A DNA stretch of 64,000 nucleotides from Actibacterium sp. 188UL27-1 (GCF_016901225.1 NZ_JAFEUL010000015.1:50564-114563), one strand, 5' to 3'; shown: positions 53,134-62,623, counted from the first letter of the stretch. Notes: generated by a model from the letters alone, not told the origin. Translations and numbers: made by a program.

Positions 53134-54009
53134 ATGACCCGGCCCGCTGAAAAGAACCGCTACGCCAACGCGCCCCGCAATGCGGACTACACGATTGACC
53201 AGATGTGGCACAGCTACAGCGCCGCGGAACATGACCGCTGGGATAGGCTCTATGCCAGGTCAGAGGCGATGTTGCAGGACCGCGCGGTGCTGGAATTCCT
53301 CAATGCGCTCAAAGCCCTGGACCTCAGCCAATCCGGCATTCCCGATATGGCGGAACTGAGCGACCGTCTTGAGCCGCTGACCGGTTGGCGTGTTGTGCCC
53401 GTGGTGGAACTTGTCCCCGACGCGGTCTTTTTTGACCACCTCGCCCATCGCCGGTTTCCGGCCGGGGCCTTCATCCGCCCGGAGGCCGAGTTTGATTATC
53501 TGCAAGAACCTGATATTTTCCACGATATCTTTGGCCATGTCCCGCTGCTGGCCGACCCGGCCTATGCCGATTTCATGCAAGCCTATGGTCGTGGCGGACG
53601 GCGCGCCATGTCCAGGAACATGCTGCCTAACCTCGCGCGGCTCTATTGGTACACGGTCGAGTTCGGGTTGATGCGGGCGGGGGACGGCCTCAAGATCTTT
53701 GGCGCAGGCATCTTGTCCTCAGTGGGCGAAAGCCGCTTTGCGCTGGATGATCCATCGCCTCACCGGATCGCCTTTGACCTGGATCGTGTGATGCGGACCG
53801 ATTACATCATCGACGATTACCAGCAGACCTACTTCGTCATCGAAAGCTTCCAGCAATTGCTTGAGGATTGCTACGCCGATTTCACCCCGGTCTATGATCG
53901 ACTGGCGGGGCAGGGCGCGATCGCACCAAATGCGACCGTGCCGTCCGATGCGGTGATCACGCCGGGCACGCTTGATTATTTCAAACAGACAAAAGGCAGT
54001 GCTGCCTGA
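53134..54009 (+). CDS. phhA: Phenylalanine 4-monooxygenase
   Basis: 291 residues of the bacterial aromatic amino-acid hydroxylase type. EPDIFHDIFGHVPLLADP contains the two iron-binding His residues (HDxxGH) and RLYWYTVEFGLM the iron-binding Glu. GAGILSSVGESRFAL and the YQQTYFVIESFQQL helix complete the fold. It uses tetrahydropterin and O2 to convert Phe to Tyr. It is divergent from an Lrp regulator. No pterin-4a-carbinolamine dehydratase gene is adjacent. Upstream GAGGAG fits a strong RBS. Confidence 0.96.
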   Translation: MTRPAEKNRYANAPRNADYTIDQMWHSYSAAEHDRWDRLYARSEAMLQDRAVLEFLNALKALDLSQSGIPDMAELSDRLEPLTGWRVVPVVELVPDAVFFDHLAHRRFPAGAFIRPEAEFDYLQEPDIFHDIFGHVPLLADPAYADFMQAYGRGGRRAMSRNMLPNLARLYWYTVEFGLMRAGDGLKIFGAGILSSVGESRFALDDPSPHRIAFDLDRVMRTDYIIDDYQQTYFVIESFQQLLEDCYADFTPVYDRLAGQGAIAPNATVPSDAVITPGTLDYFKQTKGSAA

Positions 54010-54020
54010 TCAGGCATAAC

Positions 54021-54064
54021 CTGTCCCCGCGGGGACAGCGCCGATAAGTGTCCCCGCGGGGACA
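54021..54064. repeat. Two copies of the palindrome TGTCCCCGCGGGGACA in tandem
   Basis: Perfect 16-bp palindromes at 54022-54037 and 54049-54064, 27 bp apart centre to centre. The first extends to 18 bp (CTGTCCCCGCGGGGACAG). They sit in the gap between phhA and the convergent terB-like gene. They may terminate both, or act as a protein-binding site. Confidence 0.75.
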
Positions 54065-54119
54065 ACCTCAAACGCGTTTTTCCGAACAATGACTGCGCCG
54101 GTCAGGTATGGGCCGGATA

Positions 54120-54542
54120 TCAGACCGTCATGTGCCGGGCGCGGGCCCCGCGTTCGATCGCGGCGGCATGGAGGCGGTCAATGTTCAACTGGTGGCGCAT
54201 CTCTTCCAGCAATCGTAATTCCCGCTGGTCCAAGCGACCATCCGCGGCGGCCACGTCACAGGCCAGGGCATAGGCGGTTTCAAACAGACGTTCGGGCAGG
54301 CATTCCTCGATCAGACCAAAAAAGGCATCGAGGCCATCGGCCTCTTCGAACAGGTCGAACACCATGCCAGACAATTGCTGCATGCGGTCCTGATCGAATT
54401 CGGCAAAAACCGGCAGGTGATCGACGACGCGCTGGATGGTCACCAGTTCCGCGGTGCGGATCGCCTCATCCGAGACCGAAATGGCGATCATCACGGCGAC
54501 AAGGGCATCCTGGGGGCTGAGCGGTGGGGCGATTTCGGTCAC
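54120..54542 (-). CDS. TerB-like (tellurite resistance TerB family) protein
   Basis: 140 residues from a GTG at 54542. The all-helical TerB fold is seen as PQDALVAVMIAISVSDEAIRTAELVTIQRVV and AYALACDVAAADGRLDQRELRLLEEMRHQL, with the acidic DGRLDQRE loop that fits a metal site. Members occur far from tellurite operons; the function is unclear. It is monocistronic and converges on phhA. Confidence 0.85.
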   Translation of the reverse strand: MTEIAPPLSPQDALVAVMIAISVSDEAIRTAELVTIQRVVDHLPVFAEFDQDRMQQLSGMVFDLFEEADGLDAFFGLIEECLPERLFETAYALACDVAAADGRLDQRELRLLEEMRHQLNIDRLHAAAIERGARARHMTV

Positions 54543-54682
54543 GGGTGCACTATCCTTCCTATTCAGGCCTTACTTATTGACGCCACCCAGGCGGGGCAAT
54601 AGGGAGCCATGCGCCCTTGCGGCGCAGGACGAAACGAGACGCCGGGCCATGGGGGCCTTTGGGCGATAAGGGAACGATGACG

Positions 54683-56263
54683 ATGTCTGATCTGCGCGAC
54701 GCTGCCATGAACTCCAAGGCCTGGCCCTTTGAAGAGGCGCGCAAGATCCTGAAACGGTACGAAAATGCGCCGCCCGAAAAGGGATATGTCCTGTTCGAGA
54801 CGGGTTACGGCCCAAGTGGGCTGCCCCATATCGGCACATTTGGTGAGGTGGCACGAACCACGATGGTCCGCCGCGCGTTTGAGGTGCTGTCGGATATCCC
54901 GACCAAGCTGATCTGTTTCAGCGATGACCTGGACGGACTGCGCAAGGTGCCCGACAATGTGCCCAACCCCGAGGCGATGGCCGCACATTTGCAACGCCCG
55001 CTGACCAGCGTGCCCGACCCGTTCGGGGAGCAGGCGAGCTTTGGCGATTACAACAATGTCATGCTGCGCCGGTTCCTGGATACGTTCGGGTTCAACTATG
55101 AGTTCTATTCGGCCAAGGAGTTCTACACCTCGGGCCGGTTTGACGCGACGCTGAAGCTGGCCTGCGAGCGCTATGACGAGGTCATGGCCGTGATGCTGAA
55201 AAGCCTGCGCGAAGAACGCCAGCAGACCTATTCGATCTTTTTGCCCATCCATCCGGAGACGGGGCGGGTTCTGTACGTGCCGATCAAGCATGTGGACCGC
55301 GACGCCTATACTGTGACCTTTGATGATGAGGAGGGTCGCGAATGGACCCTGCCTGTCACCGGGGGCAATGTGAAATTCCAGTGGAAGCCGGATTTTGGCG
55401 CGCGCTGGGCTGCGCTGGGCGTGGATTTTGAGCCCTATGGCAAGGAACACGCCCCTAACACCCCGATCTATTCCAAGATCTGCCGGATCCTGGGCGGCAC
55501 CCCGCCCGAGGTCTATACCTATGAATTGTTCCTGGATGAGAACGGCGAGAAGATCTCAAAATCCAAGGGCAACGGCGTGTCGATGGATCAATGGCTGAGC
55601 TATGCCAGTGCCGAGAGCCTTGCCTACTTTATGTTCCAGAAGCCGCGCACGGCCAAGCGGATGCATTTTGATGTGATCCCGAAAGCGGTAGATGAATACC
55701 ACCAACAGCTGCGGGCCTATGCGGAGGAGGAGACAGCCCAGCGGGTGAACAACCCGGTATTTCATATCCACGGGCATAATGTGCCGGCGTCGAACATGGT
55801 GGTGCCGTTTGCGATGTTGCTGAACCTGGCCAGCGTGTCAGCGGCAGAGGACAAGGCGCAGCTTTGGGGATTTATCCAGCGCTATGCACCCGATGCGGCG
55901 CCAGAAACCCACCCGGATCTGGATGCCGCGGCCGGGTTTGCGGTGCGGTATTACAATGACTTTGTGAAGCCGCAAAAAACCTTTCGCGCGCCGGATGATC
56001 GGGAACGCGCGGCGATGGCCGATCTGGCCCAACGGCTGAAAGCGTGGGATGGCGGGCTGGATGCGGAAGCCCTGCAATCCGAGGTCTTTGCCGTCGGCAA
56101 GGCCCACGGTTTCGAGCCCCTGCGCGACTGGTTCAAGGCGCTTTACGAGGTTTTGCTGGGTGCCAGTCAGGGGCCGCGTTTCGGTGGTTTCATCGCGCTT
56201 TACGGCATCGATGAGACCATCGCGCTGATCCAGGATGGCCTGGACGGGCAATTGGCAGCTTAG
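54683..56263 (+). CDS. lysK: Lysyl-tRNA synthetase, class I
   Basis: 526 residues from the ATG at 54683 ([19 protein letters not shown]), chosen because AAGGGA lies 9 bp before it; the ATG at 54677 is also possible. [19 protein letters not shown] holds the HIGH-like motif and [14 protein letters not shown] the KMSKS-like loop. The class I LysRS is found in archaea and some alphaproteobacteria, in place of the class II LysS. The C-terminal helical part looks complete. Confidence 0.95.
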   Translation: MSDLRDAAMNSKAWPFEEARKILKRYENAPPEKGYVLFETGYGPSGLPHIGTFGEVARTTMVRRAFEVLSDIPTKLICFSDDLDGLRKVPDNVPNPEAMAAHLQRPLTSVPDPFGEQASFGDYNNVMLRRFLDTFGFNYEFYSAKEFYTSGRFDATLKLACERYDEVMAVMLKSLREERQQTYSIFLPIHPETGRVLYVPIKHVDRDAYTVTFDDEEGREWTLPVTGGNVKFQWKPDFGARWAALGVDFEPYGKEHAPNTPIYSKICRILGGTPPEVYTYELFLDENGEKISKSKGNGVSMDQWLSYASAESLAYFMFQKPRTAKRMHFDVIPKAVDEYHQQLRAYAEEETAQRVNNPVFHIHGHNVPASNMVVPFAMLLNLASVSAAEDKAQLWGFIQRYAPDAAPETHPDLDAAAGFAVRYYNDFVKPQKTFRAPDDRERAAMADLAQRLKAWDGGLDAEALQSEVFAVGKAHGFEPLRDWFKALYEVLLGASQGPRFGGFIALYGIDETIALIQDGLDGQLAA

Positions 56264-56426
56264 CGGTTCCAGTGGGCCTGGCTGGGCTGCGACCCTCGCC
56301 TGCCCGGAGGGTGTAATCCGTCACATAGTCGTTTCGAAAGTCTGGTTTGGGTTGCATCGGGCGCTGTACTGTACGGCGACGATGCGTATCGGCTATGGTC
56401 GGTAGAACCCTGGGGGAGGACGACGC

Positions 56427-57839
56427 ATGAGGCATATCGCCTTGACGACTGCAATTCTGGCTGCGACGGCGGCAACACATCTTTCGGCGCAGAACAGGAT
56501 CGATGGGCAATCCCCCGACGCCCCGGAATTGTCCGCCTATGGCGATCTGCCGGTGGGCGTGCGCCAGATCGATCTGGTGAACCCGGATCAGATCGACATT
56601 CTGGCCATCGATCCCGCGGGTGAGCCGCCTGCCGAGCTGCCGCGGTATGACCGGCCGCTGACGGTCGAGATGTGGTATCCGGCGGCGGATGGCGCGACCG
56701 GTGACACGTCGTTGAACGCCTATCTGCGCGACGGTGTGACGGAAGTGACCCTTGAGGGGCGGGCGATGCGCGATGCCGCCCCGGCCGAGGCCGAAGAACC
56801 CTATCCCCTGCTGTTGATGAGCCACGGCTACCCGGGCAACCGTTTTTTGATGTCCCATCTGGCGGAAAACATCGCTTCCAAGGGATATGTGGTGGCGTCG
56901 ATCGACCACACCGATTCGACGTATCGGACCCAGGATGCGTTTGGATCGACCCTGGTGAACCGGTCGCTGGACCAACTGTTTGTGCTGGACCAGATGGCCC
57001 AGATGAACGGCGATGCGGCGTCTGGCATGGCGGGCATGATCGATGCGGATAACACCGCTGTGCTGGGCTATTCCATGGGCGGCTATGGCGCGATCATCAC
57101 GGCAGGCGGTGGCGTGACCGAGACATCGGTGGGCTATCCCTGGGGTGGGCCGCAAGGCACGCTTGGCATCCACCAGCAAGGCAGCGAAACCCATGAGGCG
57201 CTGCCGGATCCGCGGATCAAGACCGCAGTCGCCATCGGGCCCTGGGGCATGAATACTGGCTTTTGGGATGCCGAGGGGCTGGCCGGGATCGAGATCCCGA
57301 TGCTGTTCATCGCGGGATCCGAAGACGACGTCTCGCTTTACGAAGATGGCGTGCGGGCGATCTGGGAAGGCGCCACGGGCGTGGACCGGTCCCTGCTGAC
57401 ATTTGATGGCGGTGGCCACAACACGGCCGCCCCGATCCCTGCCCCCGAGGAGAGTTTTTACTTTAACGAGGCGCTTGGGTTCGACATTTCGGAGCATTAC
57501 GTCGACGCGGTCTGGGATTCGGTGTTCATGAACAATGTGGCCCAGCATTTCGTGACCGCGTGGCTGGATGCCGAATTGAAGGGCCAGGAGGACAAGACCG
57601 CGTTTCTGGACCTGCTTGATATTGGCAGCGATGGTGTGTGGTCCCTGAACGACGATGGCACATTCGGCGACGACCACACCTATTGGGCGGGCTTTGGCGA
57701 AGGCACGGCTGACGGGCTGCGGTTTGAACGACTTGCCGCCGCACCGGCCCCTATTCCGCTGCCGGCCTCGGTCTGGATTCTGGGGCTGGCCCTGGGCGGG
57801 CTGGGGGCCATGCGGTATCGGCGCCGCCCGTCCGCCTGA
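56427..57839 (+). CDS. Secreted alpha/beta hydrolase with VPLPA-CTERM sorting tail
   Basis: 470 residues. Signal peptide MRHIALTTAILAATAATHLSA. Hydrolase motifs in order: PLLLMSHGYPGNRFLMS (oxyanion region), LGYSMGGYGAII with the nucleophile Ser, and FDGGGHNTAAP with the likely catalytic His. The C-terminus is the CTERM form: PIPLPASVWILGLALGGLGA, a membrane helix, then RYRRRPSA. This tail is processed by an exosortase-type system; no exosortase gene is in the window. It resembles dienelactone hydrolase/PAF acetylhydrolase-like esterases. The substrate is unknown. Confidence 0.85.
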   Translation: MRHIALTTAILAATAATHLSAQNRIDGQSPDAPELSAYGDLPVGVRQIDLVNPDQIDILAIDPAGEPPAELPRYDRPLTVEMWYPAADGATGDTSLNAYLRDGVTEVTLEGRAMRDAAPAEAEEPYPLLLMSHGYPGNRFLMSHLAENIASKGYVVASIDHTDSTYRTQDAFGSTLVNRSLDQLFVLDQMAQMNGDAASGMAGMIDADNTAVLGYSMGGYGAIITAGGGVTETSVGYPWGGPQGTLGIHQQGSETHEALPDPRIKTAVAIGPWGMNTGFWDAEGLAGIEIPMLFIAGSEDDVSLYEDGVRAIWEGATGVDRSLLTFDGGGHNTAAPIPAPEESFYFNEALGFDISEHYVDAVWDSVFMNNVAQHFVTAWLDAELKGQEDKTAFLDLLDIGSDGVWSLNDDGTFGDDHTYWAGFGEGTADGLRFERLAAAPAPIPLPASVWILGLALGGLGAMRYRRRPSA

Positions 57840-57859
57840 CCTGCCATTGCCATCACGCG

Positions 57860-57885
57860 AAAAGGGCACCCGAAGGTGCCCTTTT
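57860..57885. terminator. Bidirectional intrinsic terminator
   Basis: AAAAGGGCACC-CGAA-GGTGCCCTTTT, a perfect 11-bp stem with A and T tracts at both ends, between the converging hydrolase and haloperoxidase genes. It would work for both. Confidence 0.9.
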
Positions 57886-57907
57886 GTGCCTGTATGGTCG
57901 TCTGCCT

Positions 57908-59797
57908 TTAGACGCCCGCCGCTGCTGCGTCGTTATTGAGGCCGCCGCGGGCAATCGTGACGCTTTCGTTGTCGAAGGTGCGTAGGGACAGCACCAACGG
58001 ATCCTTGCTGTAGCCCAGGGCCTGTTCTTCGAGGATGCCGATGGCGATCTTTTCGCCCATGCGGAGGCTATCATAGTAGTCGGAGTAGTAATGCACCCCG
58101 GCCATGTTGCGCCCGATGGAGATGTTGGCGGCCAGCTTGTTCAACTCACCTTCGAGGGTGAGTGGGGTGTCGGTGTGTTCCTTCACCAAGGCGGATCCAT
58201 CAAAGTTGGTCACGTATTGAACGGCGCTATCGCCGGGTGCCTTCCGCTTGAAGCGGATCGCACCGTCGGCGGTTTCGTAGAGCGCCACATCATGCGCCGT
58301 CTCGCCGATATCAAAAAAGGCCTTGAGCATCGTCACACAGGCGCCGGCCACGGTTGCATGGCCCGCACCATAGGTCGGATGCATGGGTGACCCTTCCTGG
58401 AAGGCCATGGGCAGAAGCGGCAGATCCGAACCACCGCGCGCCGCATTGCGGGTGCGAACCACCTGAACAACCTCGCCGATGGTTTTGGCGAAGTCCTGGA
58501 ACAGGGTGCCATGGCCGATCGCCGCGTCCACAGCCGGAGCGCAGGCCACGCGAGCGGCCAGAACCTCGGGCCGGGCGCGCAGGTGGATGTTGAACTTCTG
58601 GTAGCGGACGGCTTTGAGGCCGCGGGTCGCCACTTCGGTCAACAGGCTCAGGATATGGGGGCCACCGAACAGCGCAAAGCCGGTGGTTGACGGTCGGTCG
58701 CCCGTATCTTGCGTGGCACCCCCCGCCAGATGCGTGAAGTTGACATCAAGCGGTGCGCCCATGCCAAGCAGGATCAGGCAGGCATTCAGATAGGCCTGAT
58801 AAAGCGCATCGTCATGGACATAGGTGGCCAGATCGCGGGGTGTGTGAATAAACCGCGTGCCCTGGTCGAACAACGTGGCGTTGTCGCGCGTATCGGCACC
58901 GTCCTGCACCCGCCGCCATTGATCGATGTCGATCATGTAGTCGGGGTTGAAGGACGCATCCGCTGGATCTTCGGGCCGGGTCCGCTTGACCCGCTGGTCG
59001 ATGGTCTGGCTGCCGAACGCAATCTGACCGTCCGCCGGATCGCCGTTCCCGATCAGCATGAACTGCGACAGGTAGGGGCCGATATCGGTCTTGGGCGAGG
59101 AGCCGCGGAAGACCGTTCCCGGTGTCAGGTCGCCATTGGCCGCACCAAAGGAGGGCCGGGTCTGATTTGACCGGACGACGCCATGCCGGTTCAGCTTGAC
59201 CAGGCGTGCCACCGTGGCCGCCACGCGGGGATCGGCGCTGCCCGATTGCAGGCTGTTGAACGGCACGTCGCGCAGGATGGCCAGCTCATACACCTCTGCC
59301 ATTTCGAGGGCCAGTTCCTTGAAGGCGGCGTCATCAGCCCCGCCTGACAGACCGGGTGCGGCCTGCATGGTCACAGCCTGGGCATCGGGACCTTCGAGGT
59401 CGAACACACTGCCTGCCGTGGGGGCTTCCCATTGCCGGCGCGGTTTGCGTGTGCCTGCGGCGTCGATGGGTGGATCCCGGTCGAGGGTCAACCCGGCTGC
59501 TTCGAAGTTCGCGATCAATGCGGAATTGACCGCGGCGCGGAACGCCTTGAATGTTTCGATATCGGCAACCATCCCGGTTTCGGGATCATGGGTGAGGCCC
59601 TTGGTAAAGCTCATCGGTGCCAGGTGTTTTTGCAGAAAATGCGCTTCGTCCTCATTTGGGACATGCAGGCTGTTGGGTCGTACCTGATCGACGGCCTGTT
59701 GCGCGCGGGCGGCGGCAACGTGAGCGGCGTCGATCCTAAATGCTTTGGATTCCTTGATACGCTGATCGTCTTTTGACGCGGGTAGGCGTTGGTCCAT
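57908..59797 (-). CDS. Vanadium-dependent haloperoxidase
   Basis: 629 residues, with the vanadate site in the expected order: YQKFNIHLRARPE (Lys and Arg, eight residues apart) near residue 402, MHPTYGAGHATVAG near 474 (the catalytic His; Ala where others have Ser in SGH) and GRNMAGVHYYSDYYDSL near 564 (Arg and His, six residues apart). The N-terminal ~200 residues lack a signal peptide. Such enzymes oxidise bromide, chloride or iodide with H2O2 and can halogenate or degrade signals. The gene is convergent with the sorted hydrolase. Confidence 0.93.
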   Translation of the reverse strand: MDQRLPASKDDQRIKESKAFRIDAAHVAAARAQQAVDQVRPNSLHVPNEDEAHFLQKHLAPMSFTKGLTHDPETGMVADIETFKAFRAAVNSALIANFEAAGLTLDRDPPIDAAGTRKPRRQWEAPTAGSVFDLEGPDAQAVTMQAAPGLSGGADDAAFKELALEMAEVYELAILRDVPFNSLQSGSADPRVAATVARLVKLNRHGVVRSNQTRPSFGAANGDLTPGTVFRGSSPKTDIGPYLSQFMLIGNGDPADGQIAFGSQTIDQRVKRTRPEDPADASFNPDYMIDIDQWRRVQDGADTRDNATLFDQGTRFIHTPRDLATYVHDDALYQAYLNACLILLGMGAPLDVNFTHLAGGATQDTGDRPSTTGFALFGGPHILSLLTEVATRGLKAVRYQKFNIHLRARPEVLAARVACAPAVDAAIGHGTLFQDFAKTIGEVVQVVRTRNAARGGSDLPLLPMAFQEGSPMHPTYGAGHATVAGACVTMLKAFFDIGETAHDVALYETADGAIRFKRKAPGDSAVQYVTNFDGSALVKEHTDTPLTLEGELNKLAANISIGRNMAGVHYYSDYYDSLRMGEKIAIGILEEQALGYSKDPLVLSLRTFDNESVTIARGGLNNDAAAAGV

Positions 59798-59997
59798 AAT
59801 AGTCTCCGAAAAAAATGGTCGTTTTCTAACAGGTCAACAATACCTGACTTAACGATATTTTTGTCGCCTCAGCGTGTGGAATTAACGGCTGTTTCACGCC
59901 GGAAATTCTGTTTTCACGTCCATCTCTTGGACCCGGCGATGCAATTGACAGTGGGGCACGGCAATCTAATTGCATTGGCACCATTGGAGAGAAAAGA

Positions 59998-60408
59998 ATG
60001 CGTAGATTGGTTGGAGTGATTCTACTGGGATTGACATTGGCGTCATCCGCCTGGGCCAATGACGCGCAACGCGGTGCCGTGACCGGTGTGATCCAAAGCC
60101 AGATCGATGCCTTTATGGAGGATGATTTTGACCGGGCCTTTACCTTTGCCTCCCCCAATATCCGCGGATTGTTCGGCACACCCGACAACTTTGAGCGGAT
60201 GGTCAAACAGGGCTATCCCATGGTGTGGCGGCCTGCCGATGTGTCCTATGGGCAAACCGAAAACGGAGAGGGGCGTGTATTGCAGAATGTTGTGATCCGC
60301 GATGCCGATGGCGTGGTCCATGTTCTGGAATATGAGATGATCCCGGCCTCTGGCAGTTGGCAGATCAACGGCGTGCGCTTGGTGAAGGCCGCCGAACTGG
60401 GCGCCTGA
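59998..60408 (+). CDS. DUF4864 domain secreted protein
   Basis: 136 residues with signal peptide LVGVILLGLTLASSAWA. The mature part is a DUF4864 domain: VIQSQIDAFMEDDFDRAFTFASPNIRGLFG, FERMVKQGYPMVWRPADVSYGQ and WQINGVRLVKA, probably an NTF2-like cone. Function unknown. It ends 1 bp before the next gene and the two form an operon. Confidence 0.9.
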   Translation: MRRLVGVILLGLTLASSAWANDAQRGAVTGVIQSQIDAFMEDDFDRAFTFASPNIRGLFGTPDNFERMVKQGYPMVWRPADVSYGQTENGEGRVLQNVVIRDADGVVHVLEYEMIPASGSWQINGVRLVKAAELGA

Positions 60409-60409
60409 T

Positions 60410-60895
60410 GTGACGGACTTGCCGATGCTTTCGCCGGAGAACGTGCAGGACTATCCCCGCCCACCCCGGTTGGAGCCGGTGCCCCAGACTTTGCGCATTT
60501 TGTTGGATGGCCGCGTCATTGCCGAGACGCGCCGGGCCTGGCGAGTGTTGGAGACGCATCACGCGCCGACCTATTACATCCCGCTTGCCGATATTGCGGA
60601 CGATGCCCTGGTGCCCGCGACCGGCGGCAGCTTTTGTGAATGGAAAGGTCGGGCGCAATATTGGGACGTCCGGTCCGGTGCGCAGATACGGTCGGGGGCG
60701 GCCTGGAGTTATCCCAAACCCACGCGGTCTTTTCTGCAGATCGCCGACCATGTCTCTTTCTACGCCAGTCAGATGGAGGCCTGTTTCGTGGGTGAGGTTC
60801 AGGTGACGGCGCAGCCGGGCGACTTTTACGGCGGCTGGGTGACACCGAACCTGACGGGGACCATCAAGGGCTGGCCGGGCACCGAAGGCTGGTGA
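60410..60895 (+). CDS. DUF427 domain protein (longer paralogue)
   Basis: 161 residues from a GTG at 60410; an ATG at 60425 is an alternative. It carries the same family motifs as the protein at 15861: TLRILLDGRVIAETRRAWRVLETH, YYIPLADI, FCEWKGRAQYWDV, GAAWSYPKPTRSFL and VSFYASQMEACFVG, with an extended C-terminus (FYGGWVTPNLTGTIKGWPG) typical of the larger DUF427 clade. Confidence 0.88.
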   Translation: MTDLPMLSPENVQDYPRPPRLEPVPQTLRILLDGRVIAETRRAWRVLETHHAPTYYIPLADIADDALVPATGGSFCEWKGRAQYWDVRSGAQIRSGAAWSYPKPTRSFLQIADHVSFYASQMEACFVGEVQVTAQPGDFYGGWVTPNLTGTIKGWPGTEGW

Positions 60896-60907
60896 TAGTG
60901 CGTGGCC

Positions 60908-61402
60908 CTAGAGCCCCAGATCGGTGGGCGTCAGATGAAACGCCTTGCCGAAGCCGCCATTCAGATAGGCCTCACTGACCGCGAACCTGACAAAGGCGAA
61001 ATCCGCGAAATCGACATAGAGCGTCGCCTTGGGAGTGGCGGACAGGTAATGCGCGCGCAAGGCGTCATGGCCCCGCGCCCCCTTGCGAATGAAGGTGGCG
61101 CGGGCCTGGAGGGTCAGCCGGGGATGGGTGAGCGGATCGCCCCGCTCCCCCGGTTCGCCCACCAGGATCGAGCATTGTGGATCATGTACCAGCGCCTTGG
61201 TATGGGCCGACAGATCACTGATGAGGGTCAGCGGCTCCCTGTCTGGCGTGGTGGCGAAGGCGATACGACTGACCATGGGCGCCCCGGTTTCCGGCATCAA
61301 AACGGCAAGTGCCGCATATTTGGTCTGGCGGATCAGCCCCTGGGCCAGGTGCCGTGCATCATCATCCGTGGGGCGGATCGGAGAGGGGTCGGGGTTGGGC
61401 AT
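60908..61402 (-). CDS. Pyridoxamine-5'-phosphate oxidase-like (HugZ-type) flavin protein
   Basis: 164 residues from the ATG at 61402. The split-barrel FMN fold is seen in KYAALAVLMPETGAPMVSRIAFAT, PLTLISDLSAHTKALVHDPQCSILVGEPG and PRLTLQARATFIR. This fits HugZ-like heme-degrading or related PPOX proteins. It lacks an extra C-terminal domain. Converges on the DUF427 gene. Confidence 0.85.
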   Translation of the reverse strand: MPNPDPSPIRPTDDDARHLAQGLIRQTKYAALAVLMPETGAPMVSRIAFATTPDREPLTLISDLSAHTKALVHDPQCSILVGEPGERGDPLTHPRLTLQARATFIRKGARGHDALRAHYLSATPKATLYVDFADFAFVRFAVSEAYLNGGFGKAFHLTPTDLGL

Positions 61403-61482
61403 GGCGCACCTCCTTTGAGAGGCGAGATAACCCATATCGCCGCCGCCGCAACGGGCCGATGCCTCAAAGACAGTACCCGATG

Positions 61483-61689
61483 TCAGCCATTGGCAGAGAC
61501 GGGCAGGGGGATCATGTCCTCCCCTTCATCCTCCCGCATCACGATCCGCGCCACTAGGACGCCGATGGTCACGAAGGCTGCCCCGTAAAATACCGCGATT
61601 GACAGCCAGATCCCCAGACCGGCAATGACGCTGCAGAGCGCCGCGCAAAACCCAACCAAGCTGGCAATGCTCACATATCCCAGAACCAT
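61483..61689 (-). CDS. Small two-helix membrane protein
   Basis: 68 residues, mostly hydrophobic: YVSIASLVGFCAALCSVIAG and LGIWLSIAVFYGAAFVTIGVLVARI, with a short acidic tail (MREDEGEDMIPLP). No family recognised. The spacing to the convergent neighbours supports a real gene. Confidence 0.6.
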   Translation of the reverse strand: MVLGYVSIASLVGFCAALCSVIAGLGIWLSIAVFYGAAFVTIGVLVARIVMREDEGEDMIPLPVSANG

Positions 61690-61815
61690 GATCCCACTCC
61701 TCTCACCAACGCACCCCTGCGTGCTGTCAGGTTGGGTGGAAAAGTTTAACGGGATTTTAAGTCCGGCAGCGCCGTCAGGGTTTTATCAGGACTGGTGAAG
61801 AAAATGTAAACGCCG

Positions 61816-62601
61816 TCAGCCGCTTTCGGGTGCTGTGGCCATGATCTCGTCCAGCTGCTGGGCGATCCAGCCCACGGGGATGAAATGACCGCGCGGATGC
61901 AGGTCGAGCGTCACCTGGCCGCTGTCGCAGGTCCACTGGATGCGGCTGAACAGATCCTTGCCCTTGGGCGCGGTCCATTGCCCCAGATCGGTGCCCGCGC
62001 CACAACCAAAGGCGCGCCGCCACAACGCCACGGGATGGGTCGTGTCGCCACCGGGGCCGTAGGGGAAATCCATCACCGTGTCCTTCAGGCCGTGGACATG
62101 GCGCACCTCCCCCGGTGTGTTCACGCAGCTTTCGCGCTGATCCAGTGTGCCGGCCACGGCCAGCAGCGCGGCGATGGGTGTGTCGCTGTCGCAGGCAAAG
62201 CGCCAGGCCATGGCCGAGCCAAAGGAATAGCCGGAGATATAGATGCGGCTGCGATCGATCGGGTAGCGTTTGGCAGCATCTTCCAGCACCGCCTCGGCAA
62301 AGGTGGTGTCGTTGGACCCTGCGCGCCAGAAATCCCAGGTGCGCCCCCGGCCATTGGGACCCAGCAGCAGCACGCCGCGCGGCACTGTGGCCCCGGCGAT
62401 CCGGCTGTGTTTGACGGTCAGCGTGCCCTGTCGCCCCCAGCCATGGAAATGCAGCATGACGGGCAGGGGGGTGATGCCATCCCAGCCATCCGGTTCCTTG
62501 ACGTGATAGGAGCGGTCGCCGATGTAGCAGGGCTCCTGTTCGACACAGGCGACGGCCATGGTGGCCATCAGGGTCAGCAAAAACGCAAGGGTCAGACGCA
62601 T
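61816..62601 (-). CDS. Secreted alpha/beta hydrolase (PHB depolymerase/LpqC-like)
   Basis: 261 residues from the ATG at 62601, with a signal peptide (LTLAFLLTLMATMAVACVE). PLPVMLHFHGWG is the oxyanion region, YISGYSFGSAMAWRFACD the nucleophile Ser, and HVHGLKDTVMDF and LHPRGHFIP supply Asp and His candidates. It is like esterases of the PHB depolymerase class, including feruloyl esterases. Four cysteines in the mature part may form disulfides. Confidence 0.85.
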   Translation of the reverse strand: MRLTLAFLLTLMATMAVACVEQEPCYIGDRSYHVKEPDGWDGITPLPVMLHFHGWGRQGTLTVKHSRIAGATVPRGVLLLGPNGRGRTWDFWRAGSNDTTFAEAVLEDAAKRYPIDRSRIYISGYSFGSAMAWRFACDSDTPIAALLAVAGTLDQRESCVNTPGEVRHVHGLKDTVMDFPYGPGGDTTHPVALWRRAFGCGAGTDLGQWTAPKGKDLFSRIQWTCDSGQVTLDLHPRGHFIPVGWIAQQLDEIMATAPESG

Positions 62602-62623
62602 GAAACAGGGCCTCAAACTGGTG

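Noticed and set aside
56190..57869. 559-codon antisense frame over the sorted hydrolase
   Set aside because: Its product is His/Arg/Gly-rich without motif; the sense gene has signal peptide, catalytic motifs and sorting tail.
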